6,107 bases of DNA from Paracoccaceae bacterium (GTDB lineage Bacteria; Pseudomonadota; Alphaproteobacteria; Rhodobacterales; Rhodobacteraceae). This document shows, piece by piece, positions 1 through 5,522 of the stretch (position 1 is the first letter of the stretch; every line of letters begins with the position of its first letter). The stretch is from positions 1-6,107 of the forward strand of contig DQCI01000270.1 of assembly GCA_003545125.1 (NCBI GenBank), in the 5' to 3' direction. The notes beneath the pieces are model-generated. The model was not told where the DNA came from. It ran no database searches and worked only from the letters and a program-made list of their open reading frames with translations. The position numbers and the translations under genes were made by a program.

Positions 1-1146
1 TTTGTCGTACATGTAATTGGCGAGCACCTGGGTCTCCCACTGGCCGTTGGTCATGGCGAACACGATGTCGAAGACCTTGAGCACGGTCAGGGTGATCGTT
101 GTCCAGACCACCACGATGGTGGGCATGATCTGCGGCACCTTGATCTGGAAGAACACCTGGAACGGGTTGGCGCCGTCGATGATTGCCGCTTCGATGGTCT
201 CTTCGGGGATACCGCGAAGCGACGCCGAGAGGATGACCATGGCGAAACCGGTCTGGATCCAGATCAGCACCACCATCAGGAAGAAGTTGTTGTAGAACGG
301 CAGCGTGAGCCAGGTCTGCGGCTCACCGTAGGGCAGCGTCGTGGTGAAGACGTCGAGCACCGATTTCAGTGAGATCAGCGCCAGTATGCCCGTGAACACG
401 CCAAGCACGAGGCGCACCGCCTTGATGCCCCCCGAGGCCGGGTTGCGCGCCTCCATGAAGACCGAGCGGAACAGCAGCCAGGACAGAAAGCCGGCGACGG
501 CTGCGAAGGCCAGGAACAGGATCGCGGGCAGGATCTTCAACACCACAATGGAGCCGAAGCCGCCGTCGAAATTCATCCAGACCGCGTTCAACACGCCGAT
601 CTGGTCGACGTCCTGGGGACGCGCGTCGTAGATCAGTTTGAAGATCACGGAGGCGCCGACGAAGCTGATCGCCATCGGCATGAAGATCAGCGATTTGGCG
701 ATGTTACCCCAGGAGATGCGGTCGGTGAGCTGGGCGACGAGCAGGCCGAAGGCGGTCGAGGCCGCGGGCACGACGACAAGCCACATCAGGTTGTTGCGGA
801 TCGCTTCCCAGAATTTCGGCTCGTCCACCATCTGGCGGTAATTGTCGATGCCCACCCATTTGAAAGTGTAGTCCCCGCCCCCGCCCGGGACTGGCACCCG
901 ATCGGTAAAGCTGAGGCGCAGGGTCTCGAAGACCGGGTAGCCGAGGTAGAGAAGGAGGGCGAAGAAGGCGGGGAACAGGAACAACCAGGGCCGGATCTGG
1001 TTGGCCCGGTTGATGTTGCGGCCGGCGTTCGGGCCACTTGCGGGGAACAGCACCTTGTCGAGGAACATGTTCGAAAAATAGAAATACGCAAGGCAGCCGC
1101 CGACACCGATAACAATGGTTACGAGACCCAATAGCGCGGGATTCAT
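1..1146 (-). CDS. aglF: Alpha-glucoside ABC transporter permease AglF (3' end beyond window)
   Basis: Inner-membrane permease subunit of a binding-protein-dependent sugar importer. It should pair with a second permease (AglG type) and receive substrate from AglE. The minus-strand frame is open from ATG 1146-1144 to the window edge (382 codons, no stop), so roughly the last 30-40 residues are missing. The start is supported by a GGGAGGG Shine-Dalgarno at 1151-1157. Hydrophobic segments lie near residues 5-25, 54-72, 120-140, 152-171, 203-226, 245-262, 287-307 and 344-363. The cytoplasmic EAA loop, which contacts the ATPase, begins at E319-A-A with the conserved Gly at 325 and reads EAAIIDGANPFQVFF. 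The stretches LIWIQTGFAMVILSASLRG and FAMTNGQWETQVLAN are strongly AglF-like from memory. The family assignment (MalF-like, MetI fold) is firm; the alpha-glucoside specificity rests on the neighbouring aglE and aglR. Residues about 200-272 look like an insertion carrying two extra helices. Confidence 0.9.
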   Translation of the reverse strand, partial: MNPALLGLVTIVIGVGGCLAYFYFSNMFLDKVLFPASGPNAGRNINRANQIRPWLFLFPAFFALLLYLGYPVFETLRLSFTDRVPVPGGGGDYTFKWVGIDNYRQMVDEPKFWEAIRNNLMWLVVVPAASTAFGLLVAQLTDRISWGNIAKSLIFMPMAISFVGASVIFKLIYDARPQDVDQIGVLNAVWMNFDGGFGSIVVLKILPAILFLAFAAVAGFLSWLLFRSVFMEARNPASGGIKAVRLVLGVFTGILALISLKSVLDVFTTTLPYGEPQTWLTLPFYNNFFLMVVLIWIQTGFAMVILSASLRGIPEETIEAAIIDGANPFQVFFQIKVPQIMPTIVVVWTTITLTVLKVFDIVFAMTNGQWETQVLANYMYDK

Positions 1147-1158
1147 CTTTCCCTCCCT

Positions 1159-1173
1159 CGGGCCTTGGGCCCG
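1159..1173 (-). promoter_or_regulatory. Small hairpin abutting the aglF ribosome binding site
   Basis: On the minus strand CGGGCC-CAA-GGCCCG is a perfect 6-bp stem with a 3-nt loop. It ends one base before the aglF Shine-Dalgarno GGGAGGG. Seen directly. Whether it modulates aglF translation is inference; a stem this GC-rich should form in the mRNA but leaves the Shine-Dalgarno itself unpaired. Confidence 0.45.
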
Positions 1174-1192
1174 TATTATCGGTTATTCCGGG

Positions 1193-1225
1193 CCGGAGGC
1201 CCCGTCTCTCGCGTGGGGCCTCCGG
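1193..1225 (-). promoter_or_regulatory. Intercistronic stem-loop between aglE and aglF
   Basis: CCGGAGGCCCC (1193-1203) and GGGGCCTCCGG (1215-1225) form a perfect 11-bp inverted repeat around an 11-nt loop, 19 bp after the aglE stop. In the direction of the operon no T-run follows the stem, so it is not a standard intrinsic terminator. On the plus strand it is followed by AATTTTT, but no plus-strand gene ends here. By analogy with malE-malF type intergenic hairpins it probably protects the 3' end of the aglE message or causes partial termination, giving more binding protein than permease. That function is inference. Confidence 0.7.
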
Positions 1226-1244
1226 AATTTTTGGGCTGGATGGA

Positions 1245-2603
1245 TTACTTCAGCGCATCCCAGCTGGCCTGGATTTCGTCGGCCACGGCCTGGGCGTCTT
1301 TGCCGCCGGTGTAGTCGACCATACCGGTCCAGAAGGAGCCGGCACCGACGGCGCCGGGCATCAGGTCCGAGCCGTCGAAACGGAAGGTCGTGGCGTTCAC
1401 CAGAATCTCCGCCTGGCCACGCAGCGCGTCGGAGAGGTAGGTCTCCGGGTTCACGGTTTTCAGCGGCGTCAGGAAGCCCGACTGGGCCCCGAACACCTCA
1501 TGCGCCAGCGGCAGCTGGAGGAATTCCATGAACGCGTTGGTGGCGTCGGACGGATCGGTGATCGTCATCAGCGTACCGCCGCCGAGCACCGGGTTGCCGA
1601 GATCCTTCTCCGCGTAGGACGGGAAGTAGAAGAAATCGACATCTTCGCCGAACTCGATGTCTTCAGGGAAGAAGGCCGGCACGAACGAGGCCTGGCGGTG
1701 CATGTAGCACTGCGGCGGCGAGGCGAACATGCCCTTCGGGCTGTCGCGGAAGTCGGTCGTGGCCACGGCACCGGCGCCGCCCGACACTTTCGCATCGTCA
1801 CCGACGAACCAGCCGAATTCTTCGATCGCGGCAACGACGCGCTCGTCATTGAACGGCACTTCGTTGGTGGTCCAGCCATCGTACACTTCGGGCGGCTGGG
1901 TGCGCAGCATGATGTCTTCGACCCAGTCGGTGGCCGGCCAGCCGGTGGCGGCCCCGGAGCCCAGACCGATGCACCACGGCGTATCGCCGTCGGCCACGAT
2001 CTGTTCGGTGAGCGCCTTGAGCTCTTCCATCGACGTCGGGATCTCGTAGCCCGCATCTTCGAAGTTCTCGGGCACGTACCAGACCAGCGATTTCACGTTC
2101 ACATTGTAGTAGAAACCGTAGTGCTGATCGGTGCCATCAGCGTCGGCGAAAGTGCCGAGATCGACCCAGGACTGACCCGCGCCGTAGTTCTCGGCGGTGA
2201 AGGGCGCCATGCTGGCGGGCAGCGGCGAAAGCAGGCCGCGCGAGGCCATGTCGGCGGCGAGGCCGGGCTGCGGGAAGACGGCGACGTTGGGCGCCGCGCC
2301 CGCTTCGGCGTCGATCACGATCTGCTGCTCGAAGCTGTCGGAGCCGGTGTAGATCACCTCGGCGCCGGTCGCCTCGGCGAAGTAGGCCACGACCGAACGG
2401 AAGACTTCGTCTTCGGGCTGCAGCCAGGGGCCGCCGACCGTGACGGTCTGACCGCCGAGGTCAGGGGCGCTTTCGGCCCAGGCGTTGTAGCTGTCCCAGC
2501 TGAACGCCCCCTCGCCCGGCGCGAACATCAGGTGGTTGTCGGCGACCGCGGTGCCGGCGGAAAGCGCGAGCACGGCGGCGCTGGTGAAGAGTGTTTGTTT
2601 CAT
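1245..2603 (-). CDS. aglE: Alpha-glucoside ABC transporter periplasmic substrate-binding protein AglE
   Basis: Periplasmic solute-binding protein (SBP_bac_1-like) that should bind maltose, sucrose, trehalose or related alpha-glucosides and deliver them to AglF/AglG. It is 452 residues. Residues 1-21 are a Sec signal peptide: K2, hydrophobic core VLALSAGT, and an AVA|D cleavage site after A21. The mature start DNHLMFAPGEGAFSW and the segment FEQQIVIDAEAGAAPNVAVF (91-110) match AglE proteins as I remember them. The mature chain has only two cysteines, C211 and C299, a plausible disulfide in the periplasm. An in-frame ATG at 2651 would add 16 residues ahead of the signal peptide. ATG 2603 is preferred because it starts the signal peptide directly and has GGGAGGA at 2614-2620. 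It is the first gene of the minus-strand agl operon, divergent from aglR, and probably repressed by AglR through the operator at 2687-2700. A different sugar specificity is possible. Confidence 0.92.
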   Translation of the reverse strand: MKQTLFTSAAVLALSAGTAVADNHLMFAPGEGAFSWDSYNAWAESAPDLGGQTVTVGGPWLQPEDEVFRSVVAYFAEATGAEVIYTGSDSFEQQIVIDAEAGAAPNVAVFPQPGLAADMASRGLLSPLPASMAPFTAENYGAGQSWVDLGTFADADGTDQHYGFYYNVNVKSLVWYVPENFEDAGYEIPTSMEELKALTEQIVADGDTPWCIGLGSGAATGWPATDWVEDIMLRTQPPEVYDGWTTNEVPFNDERVVAAIEEFGWFVGDDAKVSGGAGAVATTDFRDSPKGMFASPPQCYMHRQASFVPAFFPEDIEFGEDVDFFYFPSYAEKDLGNPVLGGGTLMTITDPSDATNAFMEFLQLPLAHEVFGAQSGFLTPLKTVNPETYLSDALRGQAEILVNATTFRFDGSDLMPGAVGAGSFWTGMVDYTGGKDAQAVADEIQASWDALK

Positions 2604-2613
2604 GAGTTCCAAA

Positions 2614-2620
2614 TCCTCCC
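2614..2620 (-). promoter_or_regulatory. Ribosome binding site of aglE
   Basis: Minus-strand GGGAGGA lies 10 bases before ATG 2603. It decides the start: the upstream in-frame ATG at 2651 has no comparable purine run and would place a hydrophilic extension in front of the signal peptide. Confidence 0.75.
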
Positions 2621-2626
2621 AGATCT

Positions 2627-2642
2627 GCGCCAACACTGGCGC
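2627..2642 (-). promoter_or_regulatory. Hairpin in the aglE 5' untranslated region
   Basis: GCGCCA (2627-2632) and TGGCGC (2637-2642) form a perfect 6-bp stem with a 4-nt loop, 6 bases upstream of the aglE Shine-Dalgarno. If transcription starts near 2705, as the -35 suggests, this lies in a leader of about 100 nt. A role in message stability or translation is inference. Confidence 0.45.
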
Positions 2643-2686
2643 CCGAAACAATCCTTGACCCGGCGGTGAACCGGATTCGACTCACC

Positions 2687-2700
2687 CCAAAGCGCTTTGG
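2687..2700. promoter_or_regulatory. Probable AglR operator O1, aglE side
   Basis: CCAAAGCGCTTTGG is a perfect 14-bp palindrome with the central CG and flanking A/T-rich half-sites typical of LacI-family operators. It lies 84 bp upstream of the aglE start and begins 33 bp downstream of a minus-strand TTGACA, so bound repressor would sit at or just past the aglE transcription start. A near copy lies upstream of aglR at 2850-2863. Palindrome seen directly; AglR as its ligand is inferred from the adjacent regulator gene. Confidence 0.8.
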
Positions 2701-2708
2701 ATGCGGTT

Positions 2709-2738
2709 ACCGTCGCGCACCGACCCGACCGGTGTCAA
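2709..2738 (-). promoter_or_regulatory. Candidate aglE promoter
   Basis: A perfect minus-strand -35 hexamer TTGACA occupies 2738-2733. With a 17-18 bp spacer the -10 position reads CGACGG or GACGGT, a poor TATAAT match; weak -10 elements are common in high-GC alphaproteobacteria. The predicted start would fall near 2703-2706, immediately before operator O1. The -35 is convincing and the -10 is not. Confidence 0.5.
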
Positions 2739-2808
2739 TGATGCATCCCGGTGTTGCGGGAGTTTTTGGCGCTCTCGCAAGAGCCACGCACAAGAAATGG
2801 AGTTTCTT

Positions 2809-2838
2809 TTGACAGAACATCGCAATCCGCTCTAGGCT
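2809..2838 (+). promoter_or_regulatory. Candidate aglR promoter
   Basis: A perfect -35 TTGACA occupies 2809-2814. With an 18-bp spacer the -10 is TAGGCT (2833-2838), matching the first two and last bases of TATAAT. The predicted start is near 2845, just before operator O2 and about 34 bases from the aglR ATG. The arrangement suggests autorepression. Confidence 0.6.
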
Positions 2839-2849
2839 CGTACGGTCAG

Positions 2850-2863
2850 TCAAAGCGGTTTGG
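2850..2863. promoter_or_regulatory. Probable AglR operator O2, aglR side
   Basis: TCAAAGCGGTTTGG matches operator O1 (2687-2700) at 12 of 14 positions but is an imperfect palindrome. It lies 36 bp past the aglR TTGACA and ends 15 bp before the aglR start codon. A weaker match to the consensus than O1 would fit mild autoregulation. AglR binding is inference. Confidence 0.7.
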
Positions 2864-2878
2864 AACGTTCCGGGTGAA

Positions 2879-3916
2879 ATGAAACTCAAGGATCTCTCAG
2901 AGCTCTTGAACCTGTCGCCAACGACGGTGAGCCGGGCGCTGAACGGGTATCCGGAGGTGTCGGAGGCGACCCGTCGGCGGGTGCGCGAGGCGGCCGAGAC
3001 GCATGGGTACCGGCCCAATGTGCGCGCCCGGTCGCTGGCCACCGGCCGCGCGATGGCGATCGGCCACGTGATCCCGCTGTCGTCCAAACACGAGATGATG
3101 AACCCGGTCTTCACCGACTTCATCGCCGGCGCCGGCGAGGTCTACGCCGCGCAGGGCTACGACATGCTGCTCACGATCGTGCCCGACGAGTTGCAGGAGC
3201 AAACCTACCGCGACCTTCGGACCAATGGCTCGATCGACGGGCTGCTCGTGCATTCGCCGAAGCTCGCCGAGCAGCGGATCCACCTGCTCAACGAGATCGG
3301 CATTCCTTACGTCGTGCACGGACGCGCCTCGGACTGCAACGAGCCCTATGCCTGGGTCGATATGAACAACACCCATGCGTTCCGCCGCGCAACCGATCTG
3401 CTGCTCGATCTGGGCCACCGCCGCATCGCGCTGGTCAACGGGCTCGCGGACATGGATTTCGCGATCCGGCGGCAGGCCGGGTTCGAGGAGGCCTTCGCGG
3501 CGCGCGGGCTCGATACCGACCCGGCCCTCATCGCCGGCGAGGAGATGACCGAAATGTTCGGCCACGAGGCCGCGCGCGCTTTCCTCGCGCAGCCGGACCC
3601 GCCCACGGCTTTCCTCGTCTCCTCGATCATCACCGCGCTCGGTGTGCGCCGGGCCATCGGAGAAACGGGTTTGCGGCTGGGACGGGACGTGTCCATCGTC
3701 ACCCATGACGACGATCTGAGCTATCTGCAGAACCGCGGCGATGTCCCGATGTTCACCGCCACCCGCTCCTCGGTGCGCGATGCCGGCCGGCACGCGGCCC
3801 GGATTCTGATCGATATGGTGGAGAACCCCGCGGCGGGTCTGCGCCAAGCGCTGCTGGAGGCGGAGTTGATTCTCGGACAATCGACCGGGCCGCGGCTTCA
3901 GAGCGCCGCCGAATAA
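2879..3916 (+). CDS. aglR: LacI-family transcriptional regulator AglR
   Basis: Cytoplasmic DNA-binding repressor, 345 residues, the usual LacI-family length. The N-terminus MKLKDLSELLNLSPTTVSRA contains the helix-turn-helix (about residues 3-24); recognition helix residues TTVSRAL are canonical. NVRARSLATG (47-56) is the hinge helix that inserts in the operator minor groove. Residues from about 60 to 338 form the periplasmic-binding-protein-like effector domain; DLLLDLGHRRIALVNG is a typical family stretch. The ATG at 2879 is chosen because the HTH begins at once, as in relatives, although its Shine-Dalgarno (GGGTGA) sits almost against the start codon and is weak. It is divergent to aglE with a 275-bp gap holding two palindromic operators. 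Probable role: repress the agl operon and itself until an alpha-glucoside-derived inducer binds. The effector cannot be read from the sequence. Confidence 0.9.
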   Translation: MKLKDLSELLNLSPTTVSRALNGYPEVSEATRRRVREAAETHGYRPNVRARSLATGRAMAIGHVIPLSSKHEMMNPVFTDFIAGAGEVYAAQGYDMLLTIVPDELQEQTYRDLRTNGSIDGLLVHSPKLAEQRIHLLNEIGIPYVVHGRASDCNEPYAWVDMNNTHAFRRATDLLLDLGHRRIALVNGLADMDFAIRRQAGFEEAFAARGLDTDPALIAGEEMTEMFGHEAARAFLAQPDPPTAFLVSSIITALGVRRAIGETGLRLGRDVSIVTHDDDLSYLQNRGDVPMFTATRSSVRDAGRHAARILIDMVENPAAGLRQALLEAELILGQSTGPRLQSAAE

Positions 3917-3917
3917 C

Positions 3918-3989
3918 GGCGCGCACAGCTGCTGGACCGGCCAGCCGACGCACGCGGCAAGGCGCTGGCCCCCGTGTGTTCCGCGCGCC
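3918..3989 (+). terminator. Nested inverted repeats just after aglR; possible transcript end
   Basis: Two perfect 7-bp repeats are nested right after the aglR stop. The outer is GGCGCGC (3918-3924) with GCGCGCC (3983-3989); the inner is GGCCAGC (3939-3945) with GCTGGCC (3964-3970), around an 18-nt loop. No T-run follows, only CCCCAAAG, so this is not a classical intrinsic terminator. It may stabilise the aglR 3' end or help separate aglR from the biotin operon. Short GC repeats are frequent in such sequence, so confidence is low. Confidence 0.3.
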
Positions 3990-4183
3990 CCAAAGATCCT
4001 TGCTCTGGACGGCTCTTGCGTGCAGATGCTGCCTTGGGGAGCGTCTCGTGTGCGACCGTCTGTGCCGATCGCCGTCGTTCGTGTCGGGCCGGGAACGGAG
4101 CCCCCGAAGACCACCCGCGGGGATCGCCTTGCGAAATCCCGGCCAACCAATTCGAGGGACCCCGTTTGAAAGCGGAGCGACAG
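3990..4183 (+). other. Non-coding leader upstream of bioM, with a possible stem-loop
   Basis: With the preceding repeat region this makes a 267-bp gap with no supportable gene. A frame open from GTG 3976 to TGA 4194 encodes a Cys- and Arg-rich peptide without family features and is probably chance. A second frame runs into bioM but its upstream residues are not protein-like. GGCCGGG (4087-4093) pairs perfectly with CCCGGCC (4138-4144) and encloses a hairpin of CCCCG (4102-4106) with CGGGG (4118-4122). I find no TTATCTATAA-like BioR box and no convincing sigma-70 promoter. The bioMNY promoter probably lies here, but its position is unclear. Confidence 0.4.
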
Positions 4184-4930
4184 ATGACACCTGACCGGCC
4201 AAAGGAGGCCTCGGCGCGCATCGCGCTTGACGGGCTTTGCCTGACGCTTGAGGCGCGCCCGGTGCTGAGGGACCTGGACCTCGATCTGCGGTTCCGGCGC
4301 CTCGGCGTGGTCGGGCGCAACGGATCGGGCAAGTCCACCCTCGCCCGGGTGATCGCCGGCCTCGTCGCGCCCACGACGGGCACCGTTCGGCTGAACGGTC
4401 ATGACCTCTACAATGATCGCCGGGCGGCACTCGGCGAGGTCGGCATTCTGTTTCAGAACCCCGATCACCAGATCATCTTCCCGACCGTGCTCGAGGAAGT
4501 GGCGTTCGGCCTCGGTCAGCTCGGGAGCTCGAAACGCAAGGCCGAGGCGGGGGCGCGCGAAACGCTGGCCCGGTTCGACAAGGCCGGGTGGGCCGAGGCG
4601 CCGATCTCTGCGCTGTCGCAGGGGCAGAAGCACCTGGTCTGTTTGATGGCGGTCGCGGCGATGGCCCCGCGCACGTTGATCCTCGACGAACCTTTCGCGG
4701 GCCTCGACATACCCACCCGGGCGCAGCTGCGCCGCTACCTGGCGCTGTTTCCCGGCGCGGTGATCCACATCAGCCACGCGCCCGAAGATCTCGACGACTG
4801 CGACACGATGCTCTGGCTCGACAAGGGGCGCATCGCGATGGTCGGGGCCGGTGCCGAGGTGAACGACGCCTATCTCGACGAAATGGCACGACAGGGGGCG
4901 CGCGATGATATCTCTGACCTCCCCGGTTAA
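4184..4930 (+). CDS. bioM: Biotin ECF transporter ATPase BioM
   Basis: Cytoplasmic ATP-binding cassette subunit (EcfA type) that energises biotin uptake with BioN and BioY. It is 248 residues. Motifs in order: Walker A GRNGSGKST (44-52), Q-loop FQNPDHQIIFPTV (from 90) with the NPD.Q signature typical of EcfA/CbiO-type ATPases, ABC signature LSQGQ (144-148), Walker B LILDEP (165-170) followed by the D-loop at 173-175, and switch histidine H198 in IHISHAPEDL. All catalytic residues are present. The frame is open farther upstream, but ATG 4184 is chosen because GGAG at 4174-4177 is well spaced and upstream residues look non-coding. It is first in bioMNY, and its 3' end overlaps bioN by 26 bp, suggesting translational coupling. 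The ATPase alone could be cobalt, nickel or another ECF system; the downstream bioY settles it as biotin. Confidence 0.93.
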   Translation: MTPDRPKEASARIALDGLCLTLEARPVLRDLDLDLRFRRLGVVGRNGSGKSTLARVIAGLVAPTTGTVRLNGHDLYNDRRAALGEVGILFQNPDHQIIFPTVLEEVAFGLGQLGSSKRKAEAGARETLARFDKAGWAEAPISALSQGQKHLVCLMAVAAMAPRTLILDEPFAGLDIPTRAQLRRYLALFPGAVIHISHAPEDLDDCDTMLWLDKGRIAMVGAGAEVNDAYLDEMARQGARDDISDLPG

Positions 4931-5519
4931 GACCCGCGCCCACGACCTGCCCGCCGGGCTGAAGCTGGCGCTGCTGGTGGTGGCGACGGGGGGGCTGGCG
5001 CGCGCGGACGGGCTTGCCTTTCACACCGGCGCGGCGCTCTTTAGTGTGTCGCTCTACGCGCTGCCGGGCCGGGTGTTCTTCACCGCCGGGCTCAAGCGGC
5101 TCAGCATCCTGTGGCCATTCGCGGCGGTGGTGCTGGCCTGGCACCTCGTCACGCGCGATGTCGAAGCGGGCCTCGTCATCACCCTACGGATGCTGAGCGC
5201 TGTGGGCCTCGCCAACCTCGTCACCATGACCACCCGGCTCAGCGACATCATGGCGGTGGTGCGCTGGCTCGGCACGCCGTTGGCCCGGCTCGGGCTCAAC
5301 ATGGCGGCGCTCGAGATCGGGATCGGCCTGGTCATCCGCATGGTGCCGGTGCTCGGTGAAAAGGCCAGGCATCTGACCGAGAGCTGGCGCGCCCGGTCGC
5401 CGCGCCGGGCCCGCTGGCGCGTGGTGTTGCCGCTCGCGGTGCTTGCGCTGGAGGATGCCGACAGGGTAAGCGAGGCGCTCAGGGCACGTGGCGGCCTGAC
5501 ACGACCGGACAAGGACTGA
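4905..5519 (+). CDS. bioN: Biotin ECF transporter transmembrane coupling protein BioN
   Basis: EcfT-type integral membrane protein linking the ATPase (BioM) to the substrate-binding membrane protein (BioY). It is 204 residues, short for EcfT (often about 250-270) but normal for BioN proteins as I know them. Hydrophobic segments lie near residues 19-33, 40-53, 66-83, 88-107 and 173-182. The two coupling-helix signatures that dock on the ATPase are both present: ARS at 163-165 within SWRARSPRRARW, and ARG at 194-196 within EALRARGGL. ATG 4905 starts inside bioM, with a G-run at 4894-4898 as Shine-Dalgarno; no later in-frame start would keep the first hydrophobic segment well spaced. It is the middle gene of the operon, 3 bp before bioY. 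Confidence 0.9.
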   Translation: MISLTSPVKTRAHDLPAGLKLALLVVATGGLARADGLAFHTGAALFSVSLYALPGRVFFTAGLKRLSILWPFAAVVLAWHLVTRDVEAGLVITLRMLSAVGLANLVTMTTRLSDIMAVVRWLGTPLARLGLNMAALEIGIGLVIRMVPVLGEKARHLTESWRARSPRRARWRVVLPLAVLALEDADRVSEALRARGGLTRPDKD

Positions 5520-5522
5520 CCC

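Noticed and set aside
1193..1240. Intrinsic terminator on the plus strand (11-bp stem followed by AATTTTT)
   Set aside because: No plus-strand gene ends here. The stem is better explained as an intercistronic hairpin of the minus-strand agl operon, though stopping antisense transcripts remains possible.
1500..2669. A 389-codon plus-strand frame opposite aglE
   Set aside because: It is a shadow of aglE: compositionally biased, Gly/Arg/His/Val-rich, no recognisable domain. The aglE frame has a signal peptide and family matches.
4087..4144. Cobalamin or SAM-II riboswitch before bioM
   Set aside because: The conserved boxes I know for these classes are not present; only generic GC stems are seen.
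3976..4194. A possible 72-codon leader peptide starting at GTG and overlapping the bioM start
   Set aside because: No clear ribosome site, Arg- and Cys-rich composition, no regulatory codon run. Chance open frames of this length are common at this GC content.
2897..4777. A 626-codon open frame on the minus strand opposite aglR, the gap and bioM
   Set aside because: It is antisense to two well-supported genes. The product is Arg-, His- and Gln-rich with no family features, as expected for shadow frames of G/C-ending codons, and the start has no convincing ribosome site.
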